The notes under the pieces: model-generated
Database searches by the model: none
What the model was told of the DNA's origin: nothing
Seen by the model: only the letters and a program-made list of their open reading frames with translations
Part shown: positions 7,868-17,961 of the stretch, one piece after another
How the letters are laid out: every line of letters begins with the position of its first letter
Numbering within the stretch: position 1 is the first letter of the stretch
Made by a program: the position numbers and the translations under genes
Assembly (NCBI RefSeq): GCF_040676615.1
Contig: NZ_JBFAPI010000003.1
Location: 124,001-188,000 of the forward strand
Reading direction: 5' to 3'
Source: Asanoa sp040676615
Lineage (GTDB): Bacteria; Actinomycetota; Actinomycetes; Mycobacteriales; Micromonosporaceae
Length of the DNA: 64,000 nucleotides

Positions 7868-8713
7868 CTACCTGCGGTTGTAGCGGTACATGGTGAGGAA
7901 GCCGAAGACGACGACGAAGCCGGCGCTCCAGAGCAGGGTCCACATGATGCTCATGCCGTCGGGCGTGCCGGCCATGACCGAGCGGATGGCGTCGACCAGG
8001 TGGGTGATGGGGTTGACCTTGACGAAGGCCTGCAGCCAGCCCGGCATCGTCTGCGGCTCCACGAAGACGTTGCTCAGGAACGTCAGGGGGAACAGGACCA
8101 GCATGCTGACGCCCATCACCGACTTTTCGCTGCGCAGCACCAGGCCGAACATGGTCCAGACCCAGGAGAAGGCGAACGAGAAGACGACCAGCAGGCCGAT
8201 GCCGGCGATCACGCCCGTCGGGCCGCCGTCGGGGCGGAAGCCCAGGATCAGGCCGACGCTGAGGATGACCAGGGCGGCCAGGACGTAGCGGAGGACGTCG
8301 CCGAAGATCATGCCGACCAGGGCTGAGGGACGCCAGACCGGGAGGGTACGGAAGCGGTCGAAGACCCCCTTCTCGATGTCGGTGTTCAGGCCCACGCCGG
8401 TGTACATGGTGATCATCACGACGCTGGTGACCATGATGCCGGGTAGGAAGAACTGCAGGTAGGCACCGGTGCTGCCGGCGAGGGCACCGCCGAACAGGTA
8501 GGTGAACATCAGGGTCATGATGATCGGGAAGGCGGTCACGTCGAAGAGTTGCTCCGGGACGTGCTTGATCTTCAGCATCGCCCGCCAGCCGAAGGTCACC
8601 GACGCCGACCACGCGCTCGGCCTGGGCGGTCGGGCACCGGGCGCGAGGACGGCTCCCAGCGTCTCGGGCGACGGGACGAAGACGGTCTGGACATCGGTGG
8701 CGGTGGTGCTCAT
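7868..8713 (-). CDS. ABC-2 type exporter permease (DrrB-like)
   Basis: Integral membrane protein of 281 residues with about six hydrophobic segments, starting around FDVTAFPIIMTLMFTYLFGG. DIEKGVFDRFRTLPVWRPSALVG is the characteristic ABC-2 loop, and the 'LFPLTFLSNVFVEPQTMP' and 'NPITHLVDAIRSV' stretches are typical of daunorubicin-type exporters. It should form the pore for the ATPase encoded immediately upstream. Start (8713) and upstream stop overlap as ATGA, implying translational coupling. Longer N-terminal extensions in this frame lie inside the ATPase gene and were rejected. The substrate is unknown; lipids or hydrophobic drugs are typical of the family. Confidence 0.9.
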   Translation of the reverse strand: MSTTATDVQTVFVPSPETLGAVLAPGARPPRPSAWSASVTFGWRAMLKIKHVPEQLFDVTAFPIIMTLMFTYLFGGALAGSTGAYLQFFLPGIMVTSVVMITMYTGVGLNTDIEKGVFDRFRTLPVWRPSALVGMIFGDVLRYVLAALVILSVGLILGFRPDGGPTGVIAGIGLLVVFSFAFSWVWTMFGLVLRSEKSVMGVSMLVLFPLTFLSNVFVEPQTMPGWLQAFVKVNPITHLVDAIRSVMAGTPDGMSIMWTLLWSAGFVVVFGFLTMYRYNRR

Positions 8714-9705
8714 CGGACGGTCTCCATTTCCGAGTGGTCGGTGGCGGGGCGGTCGGTCAGGGCCAGGAAGACCTCGTCGAGGCTCGGCTGGCCCAGTGAG
8801 AAGTCGTCGACGACGATGCCGGCCGCGGCCAACTCCGACAGGGCCCGCGCGGCCTGGGTGCTGGCCTCGAAGTCGGAACCGTCGACCCGGGCGCTGAGCG
8901 AGACCGGGTCGGCTTCGGGCTCGACCGACGTGCCGAGCGCGCGCGCCAGCACCTCCTGCGCCTTCGCCCGGGCGGCCGCGTCGCGGAGTCGCACGTGGAT
9001 GGTGCCCGAGCCGATCGACGACTTGAGCTCGCCCGGCGTGCCCTCGGCGATCACCTTGCCGTGGTCGACCACCGCGATCCGGCTGGCGAGCCGGTCGGCC
9101 TCGTCGAGATATTGGGTGGTCAGCAGGACCGTCGTGCCGTGTGCGACGACGGAGCGGATGATCTCCCACACCTGGCTACGGCTGCGCGGGTCGAGGCCGG
9201 TCGTGGGCTCGTCGAGGAACAGCAGTTCGGGTGTGTTGAGGATGCTCGCCGCGATGTCGATGCGGCGGCGCATCCCGCCGGAGTATTTCTTCACCTGGCG
9301 GTCGGCCGCGTCGGTGAGGCCGAACGCCGCGAGCAACTCCTCCGCCCGCGCTCGCGCCGCCGGCTTGCGGTGCCCGAGCAGGCGGCCCAGCAGGATCAGG
9401 TTCTCCAGGCCGGTCAGGTCTTCGTCGACCGAGGCGTACTGGCCGGTCAAGCTGACCTTGCCGCGCACGGCGTTGGCCTCGCGCACCACGTCATGGCCGA
9501 ACACCCGCGCGGTGCCGCCGTCGGGACGGGACAGCGTGGCCAGCACCCGCACCGCCGTGGTCTTGCCGGCGCCGTTGGGTCCGAGCAGGCCGTAGACGCT
9601 GCCGGCCGGCACCGAAAGGTCGATGCCGTCGAGCGCGCGGGTCTCACCGAACGTCTTGACCAAGCCCGTCGCCTCGATCGCGGGGCCGGTTGGGCGGTCA
9701 CTCAT
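8710..9705 (-). CDS. ABC exporter ATP-binding subunit (DrrA-like)
   Basis: ATPase of 331 residues with Walker A GPNGAGKT, KYSGGMRRRIDIA signature, Walker B LLFLDEPTTGLD and the H-loop region TTQYLDEAD. The C-terminal extension (about 230-331, ending SLGQPSLDEVFLALTD) is the DrrA-family regulatory tail. It powers the permease encoded next. The ATG at 9705 was preferred over one 7 codons upstream because GGAAGGA lies 5-6 nt before it. It follows the FMN reductase gene by 24 nt in a likely arsR-reductase-exporter operon. Confidence 0.92.
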   Translation of the reverse strand: MSDRPTGPAIEATGLVKTFGETRALDGIDLSVPAGSVYGLLGPNGAGKTTAVRVLATLSRPDGGTARVFGHDVVREANAVRGKVSLTGQYASVDEDLTGLENLILLGRLLGHRKPAARARAEELLAAFGLTDAADRQVKKYSGGMRRRIDIAASILNTPELLFLDEPTTGLDPRSRSQVWEIIRSVVAHGTTVLLTTQYLDEADRLASRIAVVDHGKVIAEGTPGELKSSIGSGTIHVRLRDAAARAKAQEVLARALGTSVEPEADPVSLSARVDGSDFEASTQAARALSELAAAGIVVDDFSLGQPSLDEVFLALTDRPATDHSEMETVR

Positions 9706-9729
9706 GGTCGTTCCTTCCGTTGACAAGTT

Positions 9730-10299
9730 TCAGGAGACAAAGGGGTGTGCGGCGCGGGCGGCCTTCAGCGCGCGACCCCACCAGCAGAGCTGGTCGAGCA
9801 GCACCTGGGCGGCCCGCGCCGGGAGGTCGCCGGCCAGCCGGGAGTCGAGGTCGGCGCAACCGTCGAGCAGGTCGACGCCGACGCCGTCGCGGACGCTGAC
9901 CGCGTGCAGGGCGGTGAAGACGGTGCGGAGTTGGTCGACCGCGTGCTGGCCGGCCGACCGGCAGCCGTAGGAGACGTAGCCGACCGGCTTGGCGTGCCAC
10001 TCGTCGTAGGCGAAGTCGATCGCCTGCTTGAGCGAGGCCGGGAAGCTGTGGTTGTACTCGGGTGTGACGACGGCGAACGCGTCGGCGCGGCCGACCTCGG
10101 CCGCGAACGCCGACATCTGCGGTGTCGCCCGGGCCGGGTAGCCGGGCGGGAACGCGAACTCGGCGAGGTCGACGAGCACGACCGAGAGGTCGGTGCGGCC
10201 ACTGGCCTGCCCGGCGAACCAGCGTGCGATCCGGTCGCCGACCCGGCCCTCGCGGGTGCTCCCGATGATCACCGCCAACCGCAACGGCGCCTCGGTCAT
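9730..10299 (-). CDS. NADPH-dependent FMN reductase-like flavoprotein
   Basis: Flavodoxin-like protein of 189 residues: LAVIIGSTREGRVGDRIA is the phosphate-binding loop for FMN, and TPEYNHSFPASLKQAIDF is the conserved motif of the NADPH-dependent FMN reductase/azoreductase family. The expected activity is two-electron reduction of flavin, quinone or azo compounds. The ATG at 10299 is preceded by GGGGAGGTGGT, a strong ribosome site. It lies between an ArsR repressor and a drug-type exporter, suggesting a small detoxification module in which a toxic compound is reduced or pumped out. Confidence 0.88.
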   Translation of the reverse strand: MTEAPLRLAVIIGSTREGRVGDRIARWFAGQASGRTDLSVVLVDLAEFAFPPGYPARATPQMSAFAAEVGRADAFAVVTPEYNHSFPASLKQAIDFAYDEWHAKPVGYVSYGCRSAGQHAVDQLRTVFTALHAVSVRDGVGVDLLDGCADLDSRLAGDLPARAAQVLLDQLCWWGRALKAARAAHPFVS

Positions 10300-10339
10300 G
10301 GTGACCACCTCCCCTCTCATGGGGAAGGCGCGAGACGCT

Positions 10340-10360
10340 CCGCTAGATCCGATCTAGCGG
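10340..10360. promoter_or_regulatory. Perfect inverted repeat at the arsR/reductase junction
   Basis: Arms CCGCTAGATC (10340-10349) and GATCTAGCGG (10351-10360) flank a single C. The right arm covers the arsR stop codon and the left arm is about 40 nt upstream of the reductase start. A one-base spacer favours a dimeric protein operator over an RNA hairpin. ArsR-family repressors bind such palindromes, so it may be an internal operator of the operon. Confidence 0.5.
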
Positions 10361-10680
10361 CGGGCCCGGCGGCCCCGGGCGATTTCGGTCTCAAGCGCGT
10401 CGAGGCGCTGGCTCCAGAACCGCCGGTAGCGCTCCAGCCAGGCGTCGACCTCGCGCAACGGTGTCGCGTCGACCGCGTAGAGCCGGCGGGTGCCGGCCGC
10501 GCGCACGGTGGTGAAGCCGTTGTCGCGGAGCACCCGCAGGTGCTGCGAGACGGCGGGTTGCGAGATGCCGAACTCGGCCTGGATCACGGCGCCGATCTCG
10601 CCGGCCGCCTGCTCGCCGTCGGCCAGCAACTCCAGGATCCGTCGCCGGACGGGGTCGCCGAGGACGTCGAACGCGTGCAC
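10354..10680 (-). CDS. ArsR-family transcriptional repressor
   Basis: Winged-helix protein of 108 residues: FDVLGDPVRRRILELLADGEQAAGEI, then ISQPAVSQHLRVLRDNGFTTV (recognition helix) and AGTRRLYAV (wing). The C-terminal PLREVDAWLERYRRFWSQRLDALE is typical of ArsR proteins lacking obvious metal ligands; no cysteine is present, so it probably senses an organic ligand or acts constitutively. The start is a GTG at 10680, close behind a candidate promoter, so the message may be nearly leaderless. It is first in a run with FMN reductase and DrrAB-type genes. Confidence 0.88.
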   Translation of the reverse strand: MHAFDVLGDPVRRRILELLADGEQAAGEIGAVIQAEFGISQPAVSQHLRVLRDNGFTTVRAAGTRRLYAVDATPLREVDAWLERYRRFWSQRLDALETEIARGRRARR

Positions 10681-10688
10681 GTCTCGAC

Positions 10689-10715
10689 TGTCTAGCAGCG
10701 GTTTATATAAGTCAA
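10689..10715 (-). promoter_or_regulatory. Candidate arsR promoter with TTATATAA palindrome
   Basis: On the minus strand TTGACT (10715-10710) is followed after 15 nt by TAGACA (10694-10689), ending about 8 nt before the GTG start. An 8-bp palindrome TTATATAA (10703-10710) overlaps the spacer and could be the repressor's operator. The spacing is shorter than the usual 17 nt, so the assignment is tentative. Confidence 0.35.
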
Positions 10716-10717
10716 GC

Positions 10718-12340
<1,623 letters not shown>

Positions 12341-12421
12341 AGCGCCGCCGATGCTATCCCGGGGAAGAGGTGATCTTCCGCTCCGTTACCGCGACGCGGC
12401 GGGGGACGGCAGACTGATCGT

Positions 12422-13174
12422 GTGGTGACGACGTTGGCCATCGATTGCGGGGGCGGTGGGATCAAGGCCTCGGTGCTCGACGAGGCGGGCACGATGCGGG
12501 CCCGGCCGTTGCGGGTGCCGACGCCGTACCCCCTGCCCACCTCGCTGTTCGTGAAGACCCTGCTCGACCTGGGCGCCCGGCTGCCCACGGCCGACCGGGT
12601 CACGGTGGGGATGCCGGGCATGATCAGGCACGGGGTGGTGGTGGCCACACCGCACTACGTGACCCGATCCGGCCCGCGTACGAAGGTCGATCCCGACCTG
12701 GTCGCCGACTGGAGCGGGTTCGACGCGCAGGCCGGGCTGGCCGAGGCGTTCGGCACGCCGGTGCTGGTGCTCAACGATGCCGAGGTGCACGGGGCCGGTG
12801 TGGTCGCCGGGGCCGGGCTGGAGCTGGTGATAACGCTCGGCACCGGGCTCGGCTGCGCCCTCTTCGACGGCGGGCAGCTCGCACCGCACCTGGAATTCTC
12901 CCAGGCACCCGTGCGTTGGGGGATGAGTTACGACACGTACATCGGCGAGCACGAGCGGCGCCGGTTGGGCGACGCGTTCTGGTCACGGCGGGTCCGCACC
13001 GTGGTCGACGGGCTGCGGCCGGTCTTCCTCTGGGACCGCCTCTACCTCGGTGGGGGCAACTCCCGGCTGGTCCGGCCCGAGCAGCTGTCCCGGATGGGTG
13101 ACGACGTTGTCGTAGTGCCGAACACCGCCGGCATCCTCGGTGGTGTGCGGGCGTGGTCGCTGCGGCGACCCTGA
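12422..13174 (+). CDS. ROK-family sugar kinase, polyphosphate glucokinase-like
   Basis: Protein of 250 residues with the N-terminal phosphate loop LAIDCGGGGIKASVLDE, VGMPGMI, the conserved LNDAEVHGAG (Asn-Asp near the catalytic base) and ITLGTGLGCALFDGGQLAPHLE, all ROK/PpgK features. PpgK phosphorylates glucose with ATP or polyphosphate. The length and lack of an N-terminal HTH fit an enzyme rather than a ROK repressor. The usual ROK zinc cysteine cluster is absent, as in PpgK. It starts at GTG 12422. The TPR and Smr genes follow within 20 nt and may share its message. Confidence 0.8.
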   Translation: MVTTLAIDCGGGGIKASVLDEAGTMRARPLRVPTPYPLPTSLFVKTLLDLGARLPTADRVTVGMPGMIRHGVVVATPHYVTRSGPRTKVDPDLVADWSGFDAQAGLAEAFGTPVLVLNDAEVHGAGVVAGAGLELVITLGTGLGCALFDGGQLAPHLEFSQAPVRWGMSYDTYIGEHERRRLGDAFWSRRVRTVVDGLRPVFLWDRLYLGGGNSRLVRPEQLSRMGDDVVVVPNTAGILGGVRAWSLRRP

Positions 13175-13193
13175 CGAAGGTGGAGGTGGCACA

Positions 13194-13559
13194 TTGGATC
13201 TCCTGGAGGAGTACCGCCGGGCGAACCTGTTCTTCGAAGCCGGCGATCCGACCGGTGCGGCGCGGCTGCTGGAGCCGATCGTGGCGGCCGAGCCCGACAA
13301 CGCGTCCGTGCGGCAGTTGCTGGCCCGCGCCTACTTCCAGTCGGCCCAGCTCGGCCGGGCCGAGGAGCAGTTGCGGGCGCTGGTTGAGCGCGACCCGAGC
13401 GACCACTACGCGCACCACGTGCTGGGCCGCACGCTGGAACGGCAGGGGCGCGCCTCGGAGGCGCTGACCCACCTGCGGATCGCGGCGGCGATGCACGCCG
13501 AGCACCGCGACTACGCCCAGGCGCTGGAGCGCGTCGAGTCGAAGGTCAACCCCCGGTGA
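13194..13559 (+). CDS. Small TPR-repeat protein
   Basis: Protein of 121 residues (LDLLEEYRRANLFFEAGDPT...) with three tetratricopeptide-like helix pairs: EAGDPTGAARLLEPIVAAEP, ASVRQLLARAYFQSAQLGRA and AHHVLGRTLERQGRASEAL. The start is taken as TTG 13194 because GGAGGTGG lies 6-7 nt upstream; GTG codons further upstream lie inside the ROK gene. It is probably a scaffold for protein contacts; partner unknown. Its TGA overlaps the GTG of the following Smr gene (GTGA), implying coupling. Confidence 0.75.
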   Translation: MDLLEEYRRANLFFEAGDPTGAARLLEPIVAAEPDNASVRQLLARAYFQSAQLGRAEEQLRALVERDPSDHYAHHVLGRTLERQGRASEALTHLRIAAAMHAEHRDYAQALERVESKVNPR

Positions 13560-13810
13560 AGCTCAAGCTCGACCTGCACGACATCTACAACCGCGGGCAC
13601 GACATCGATCGGGCGCTCCGCGGGATCATCGACGAGGCCGTGGCCAAGAAGGCCACCCTCGTCGAGATCATCCCCGGCAAGGGTTCGGGCGCGCTGAAGA
13701 AGAAGGTGCTGCGCTTCCTGGACCAGAAAGACGTCAAGCAGCTCTACCACCGCGTGGAGAAGGACTCGAAGAACTTCGGCCGGTTGTTCGTGCACTTCCG
13801 CTGGAAATAG
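13556..13810 (+). CDS. Smr-domain protein
   Basis: Protein of 84 residues consisting only of a Smr domain: LDLHDIYNRGHDIDRAL corresponds to the LDLHG-type first strand, and IIPGKGSGALKKKVLRFL to the HGKGxG motif. Smr domains have nuclease or nucleic-acid-binding activity, as in MutS2 and in free-standing small proteins. Here the first motif histidine is kept (LDLH) but the His before GKG is Pro, so catalysis may be altered. It is translationally coupled to the TPR gene by a 4-nt overlap. Confidence 0.8.
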   Translation: MKLKLDLHDIYNRGHDIDRALRGIIDEAVAKKATLVEIIPGKGSGALKKKVLRFLDQKDVKQLYHRVEKDSKNFGRLFVHFRWK

Positions 13811-13887
13811 ACAATTCCCCACATTTTGTCCCTCGATCGGGCACGATCGCACCTGGGTGCGTCTCATGTCTGATTCGGGGGAGCGGG

Positions 13888-15336
13888 ATGAGAGGACGAT
13901 CGCTGGGTGCGGCCCTGGCCGCGGCGGCAGTGGGTGGCGGGCTGGGTGTCGCCGTGCCGACGGCGGCCAGCGCGGAGATGTATGTCAACGTGCTGCCGAC
14001 CAGTGTGCCCACGACGGCCGCGGAGGTCGGTAAGCACGCGTGCGACGCCAAGCTGGGCGGTGGCCCGTACCCGGACAAGGATGTCTGGGTCTTCGAACTG
14101 CCCGGCGAGCCCGTGCGGACCGGCGACATCGTCGCCCTGAGCGCCGCCTTCACGGCGCCCGCCGGCCAGGCGGTGTCGCGGAAGGCGCCCGGTGCCGGCG
14201 GCGGCATCGACGGAAGCGCGGCCTGGCTCGTGGTCGACAAGGGCGGCCGGCTGGCCGCCGCGACCGCGGCCATCTCGGGCACGGCCCGGAATGTCGCCAT
14301 CGCGCAGACCTGTCCCGCCGGGGCGGCGGCGCCGCCGGCCGGCCCGACCGAGCCGGCGGTGTTCGGCGAGGCCTTCGCCGCGCCGACAGCCACGCCGACC
14401 CCGACACCGACACCGACACCGACCGCCACCCCGAGGCCCACGCCGACGCCGACGCCGACGCGTACGCCCGGCCTCGCGGACCTGCCGCATGGCACCGTCG
14501 ACCTGACCGAGCCCGACGCCGACCCGGTGCCCGCGCCGGCACCGGTGATCCCGCCGGCGGCGAGCGATCCGGGCCAGGTCGACACGACCGACTACTCGGC
14601 CGGCGTCGTGCCGGGCATCGTCCCCGACGCCTACAGCGACGGCGGCCCGTACGCCTCCGACGGCAGCGTCCTGCCAGGCAACGACACCGGCGGCTACAAC
14701 AGCGGTGGCGTCATCGACAACACCTACGGTGACGGCGCCATCCCGGCCGACCCGGGCGGCGTCCTGCCCGGCAACGAATTCGGTGGCAGCGGCTCACTCG
14801 GTGGCAGCGGCTCACTCGGCGACAGCGGTTCGTTCGGTGGCAGCGGCACCTACGGCGACACCGGCACGTACGGCGGCAGCGGCACCTACGGCGACACCGG
14901 CACGTACGGCGGCAGCGGCACGTACGGCGACGGCGGGCCGGTATTCGGCGGTGACCAGGGCGGCGCGATGGGCGACGCCGGCGACCTGGCCGACAGCGGC
15001 ACCTCGGGCGACCTTCCCACGGGCAACCCGATCGCCTCGGCGACCTCCCCCACGACCGGGCTCAACATGAGCGGCGCGGGCTCGGCCACCTCGGCCGAGG
15101 TCGACAACGGGCCCAGCGGCGCGGTCGAGCAGGAACCGCCAGTGGCGCCGGCGCCGACCGGCAGCTCAGCACCCGGAGCGGTCACCCTGCGGTCCGACGA
15201 CGGCCGTCTCACCGGCGGCGTCCTGCGCCTGGCCGCGGTCCTGTTGGCCTTCGGGCTCGCCGGCGTGAGCACGGCCCTGATCCGCCGCCGGCGCCGCCGC
15301 CTGCCGCGCCTGATCGGCCGCCACCGCGCCGCCTGA
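13888..15336 (+). CDS. Secreted, C-terminally membrane-anchored low-complexity surface protein
   Basis: Protein of 482 residues with an N-terminal signal peptide (1-30, ending AASA), a folded segment (about 31-150), a Pro-Thr linker (about 168-190), then Gly/Ser/Thr/Tyr/Asp-rich repeats (GGSGTYGDTGTY). The C-terminus has a hydrophobic helix (about 443-462) followed by RRRRRRLPRLIGRHRAA, like a sortase substrate tail, but no LPxTG motif is visible, so simple membrane anchoring is more likely. GGGGGAG precedes the ATG at 13888. The function is unknown; wall-spanning display is a reasonable inference. Confidence 0.75.
   Translation: MRGRSLGAALAAAAVGGGLGVAVPTAASAEMYVNVLPTSVPTTAAEVGKHACDAKLGGGPYPDKDVWVFELPGEPVRTGDIVALSAAFTAPAGQAVSRKAPGAGGGIDGSAAWLVVDKGGRLAAATAAISGTARNVAIAQTCPAGAAAPPAGPTEPAVFGEAFAAPTATPTPTPTPTPTATPRPTPTPTPTRTPGLADLPHGTVDLTEPDADPVPAPAPVIPPAASDPGQVDTTDYSAGVVPGIVPDAYSDGGPYASDGSVLPGNDTGGYNSGGVIDNTYGDGAIPADPGGVLPGNEFGGSGSLGGSGSLGDSGSFGGSGTYGDTGTYGGSGTYGDTGTYGGSGTYGDGGPVFGGDQGGAMGDAGDLADSGTSGDLPTGNPIASATSPTTGLNMSGAGSATSAEVDNGPSGAVEQEPPVAPAPTGSSAPGAVTLRSDDGRLTGGVLRLAAVLLAFGLAGVSTALIRRRRRRLPRLIGRHRAA
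14783..14933 (+). repeat. In-frame tandem repeats coding Gly-Ser-Thr-Tyr units
   Basis: Repeated GGCAGCGGCACCTACGGCGA / ACCGGCACGTACGGCGGC units encode GGSGTYGDTGTYGGSGTYGD. Together with the CCGACACCGACA-type Pro-Thr coding repeat at about 14380-14465 these are prone to slippage and likely length-variable between strains. Confidence 0.7.
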
Positions 15337-15350
15337 CGCACACGTTGGTC

Positions 15351-15418
15351 GAGGCTTTGCTCTGCACCCTCACCGGAAGCGATCGGGCGCTTCCCACAGG
15401 GGTGCGGAGCAAAGCCTC
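15351..15418. repeat. Long hairpin element between convergent genes (family shared with 46124-46260)
   Basis: GAGGCTTTGCTCTGCACCC (15351-15369) pairs with its near-perfect complement at 15400-15418 (one mismatch). A nested hairpin, GGAAGCG (15375-15381) with CGCTTCC (15388-15394), fills the loop. The right arm overlaps the stop codon of the leftward M28 gene. Related GCTTTGCTCTGC sequences recur at 46124-46260, so this looks like a dispersed extragenic element that also serves as a two-way terminator. Confidence 0.7.
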
Positions 15419-17810
15419 ACAGCAGGTAGCTCTTGACCACCAGGACGAGTTCCGAGCTGTGGCTGCCCAGCACACCGACGCCCGCCGGCCGGGGCTTGAA
15501 GCCGGGCAAGGCCTCCAGCCCGTCGCTGCCGTCTTCGACACGGAAGCGGACCGGGCCGGCCCCGGCCGGGCGCAGGGTCAGCGAGACCTCGAAGCCGCCG
15601 GCCGGCGGCGCGTGGAAGACGAGACCGAACGACCACGGGCCGCTGCGGTCGACCGGCACCTCGAAACCGTCGACCGACGCCTGGTCCACCGTGGCCGTCG
15701 CACCGTCGACGTGCAGGGCCGCGAGCCGCACCTGGCGCTGCGGTGCGAGCTTCACCCGCAGCGTGCGTACGCCGCCCGCCGTCGAGTCCGACACCACGGT
15801 CAGCGCGGCCGGCGGCAACGCGGCCGCCTGCGCCGGACCCGTTCGCACGGTCGAAGCACCGATCTCCGGGAACTGCGTGCCGACCTTCTCCCGCGTGGCC
15901 AGGTACCCGGCCGTCCAGGGCTGCGGCGACGACTCGTAGCTCACCCAGCGCGCCTGCCCGGTGTCGGCGTCGAGCGCGTACATCAGGTGGGTCGGGATCG
16001 GGTGTGCGGCATCGAAGCGGTCGACCGCGAACGCCGAACCCGCCAGCGCCAGCGTCGCCACCAGGGCCAGCACCGGCACGCCGAGCCCGAGCCGGCGGGC
16101 CCGCAGGGCCACCAGCCCCCGCTGGCCACCGGCGGCCGGCAGGAGCAGGTCGACGATCGGCAGCGCGGCCAGGCCCAACAGCGTCGCGAACAGCGCGCCG
16201 ACACCACCCATCGCCATGCCGAGCGCGGGGAAGAGCAGCACCACCGTCGGCACCAGGATGACCACGCCGACCGCGGCCCCGACGGTCAGCGGCACGGCCG
16301 TCCACGCGCCGCGCAGCCGCAGCGCCACGATCCCACCGAGGGCGCCGGCCAGCGCGGGGAGCGCGGCCAGGTAGGAGCCGCCGGGGGTGGCCGCCGCCAG
16401 CACCAGGCCGAGCACGGCCAGCCAGCCGAAGGCGCCGAGCGCCAGTGCGGCCGGGCCGATCCGGCGGCGGAGCAGGGCGTACCAGGTCAGTAGCACGGTC
16501 GCGGCGAGCAGGATCACCGTGAGCCGCCACAGCAGGGGGCGGTACGGGTCGAGCAGGTCGGCGTACCCCGGGCGGAGCGCGGTGACCAGCATCCAGAGGA
16601 GCTGGGCGGCCAGCGGTGCGGCCACGATCGGCACCAGGCCGAGGCCGAAGCCGGCGGCGACCTTGCCCCAGGTGGCGCGCCCGGAGCGGACGGTCAGCAG
16701 CGCGAGCCCGACGACCGCGAGCAGGGCGAGGCCGGCCAGCGGCCAGGTCAGCCAGCCGGGATAGCTGACCAGCGTGCCCGGCACCGGGAAGTAGGTGGCG
16801 TCACCATTGGCGCGCAGGTCGGTCAGGTCGGTGGCGCCGAACGCGCGGACCAGGCCGAGCGCGTTCTCGCCGTGTTGCTGCAGGGTGCGCCGGTCGACGG
16901 AGGCCGGGGTGTCGAGCGGGGTGTGGTAGACCGCACCGCCGTCGATGTAGGCCGAGTTGAGGCCGACGAAGTCGTTGCCGAGGAACGCGGTGAAGTCGGT
17001 GTCGTTGGGCAGCAGCCGGTAGACCTCGACGGCGAACGAGGTGCCCACCGGGTGCGGCGCCGCGCTCCGGAACAGAGAGACCAGCTTCGCGTTGTCGCGC
17101 GAGGTCTCGAACATGATGACCGGACCGGTGCTGCCACGGGCCTCCAGGTTGAGCGCGACACCGCCGTCCTTGGCCAGCGGGTGTGCGGAGGCGAACGCGA
17201 GCGCGCCGCACAGGCAGGCCTCCTCGGCGTCGGTCAGCACGAAGACCACGTTGTTGCGCGGGGCGGGACCCTGCGACAGCGCGCGGGCCACCTCGAGCAC
17301 CGACGAGGTGCCGGCGCCGTCGTCGTTGCCGCCCGGGCCGACCTGGACCGAGTCGTAGTGCGCGACCAGGAACACGGTGCCGGTCGGGTCGGTGCCGGGC
17401 ACCTCGGCGACCACGTTGCGGACGTGCGCGACGGCCGCCGCGCCGGAACTGCCGCTCAGGTCGCCGGCCTCGCCACCGACGGTGTCCTGCACCGAGGTAC
17501 GCAGTCCGAAACCCGACAGCGTGTTGACCAAATAGTTACGCACCGTGTCGTTGTTGGCACTTCCGGCCACGTGCGTACGCGCTGCGAAGGTGTTGATGTG
17601 GTCGGCGGCCCGGGCGGCACTGAACTGGTCGGCCGGCGCCGACACCGGTTTCGGGGCGGGTGGGCGGATGTCGAGCAACGAGATCGCACCGATGGCGCCC
17701 AGGACCACGACGGCCACCAGCGCCGTCAGGGCCCGCCGTTCCGGGCGGGCCAGCGCCCGCTCGGCCGGGGCTCGAACCGCTGCGGCCGGCTGCTGAACGT
17801 CAGCGGACAC
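15417..17810 (-). CDS. Membrane-bound M28-family zinc peptidase
   Basis: Protein of about 797 residues: cytoplasmic N-terminus, one TM helix (about 28-48), an extracytoplasmic M28 aminopeptidase domain (about 60-330), about nine more TM helices (about 345-620), then a C-terminal beta-rich region. Metal and catalytic residues are in place: HYDS (H151), NDDGAG (D164), DAEE (E196/E197), E223 and VYHTPLDTP (H296). The layout resembles ER aminopeptidase Fxna-type proteins. It should cleave N-terminal residues from peptides outside the membrane. The GTG at 17810 was chosen, 4 nt after AGGAGG; a second GTG precedes it directly. Confidence 0.82.
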   Translation of the reverse strand: MSADVQQPAAAVRAPAERALARPERRALTALVAVVVLGAIGAISLLDIRPPAPKPVSAPADQFSAARAADHINTFAARTHVAGSANNDTVRNYLVNTLSGFGLRTSVQDTVGGEAGDLSGSSGAAAVAHVRNVVAEVPGTDPTGTVFLVAHYDSVQVGPGGNDDGAGTSSVLEVARALSQGPAPRNNVVFVLTDAEEACLCGALAFASAHPLAKDGGVALNLEARGSTGPVIMFETSRDNAKLVSLFRSAAPHPVGTSFAVEVYRLLPNDTDFTAFLGNDFVGLNSAYIDGGAVYHTPLDTPASVDRRTLQQHGENALGLVRAFGATDLTDLRANGDATYFPVPGTLVSYPGWLTWPLAGLALLAVVGLALLTVRSGRATWGKVAAGFGLGLVPIVAAPLAAQLLWMLVTALRPGYADLLDPYRPLLWRLTVILLAATVLLTWYALLRRRIGPAALALGAFGWLAVLGLVLAAATPGGSYLAALPALAGALGGIVALRLRGAWTAVPLTVGAAVGVVILVPTVVLLFPALGMAMGGVGALFATLLGLAALPIVDLLLPAAGGQRGLVALRARRLGLGVPVLALVATLALAGSAFAVDRFDAAHPIPTHLMYALDADTGQARWVSYESSPQPWTAGYLATREKVGTQFPEIGASTVRTGPAQAAALPPAALTVVSDSTAGGVRTLRVKLAPQRQVRLAALHVDGATATVDQASVDGFEVPVDRSGPWSFGLVFHAPPAGGFEVSLTLRPAGAGPVRFRVEDGSDGLEALPGFKPRPAGVGVLGSHSSELVLVVKSYLL

Positions 17811-17961
17811 CACGCCTCCTTCGCGCAAAGTGAGAACACCTTAGAACCAGGGGGTGAACGAGAGGCGGGTCCGCCTGGCACGGTGGGTGCACGGTGCCAT
17901 ACGGTTGCCTACCGCGGGGTCAGTTGAGTGGGGGCAAGCTTCCATACGAGAGGCTGGTGAC

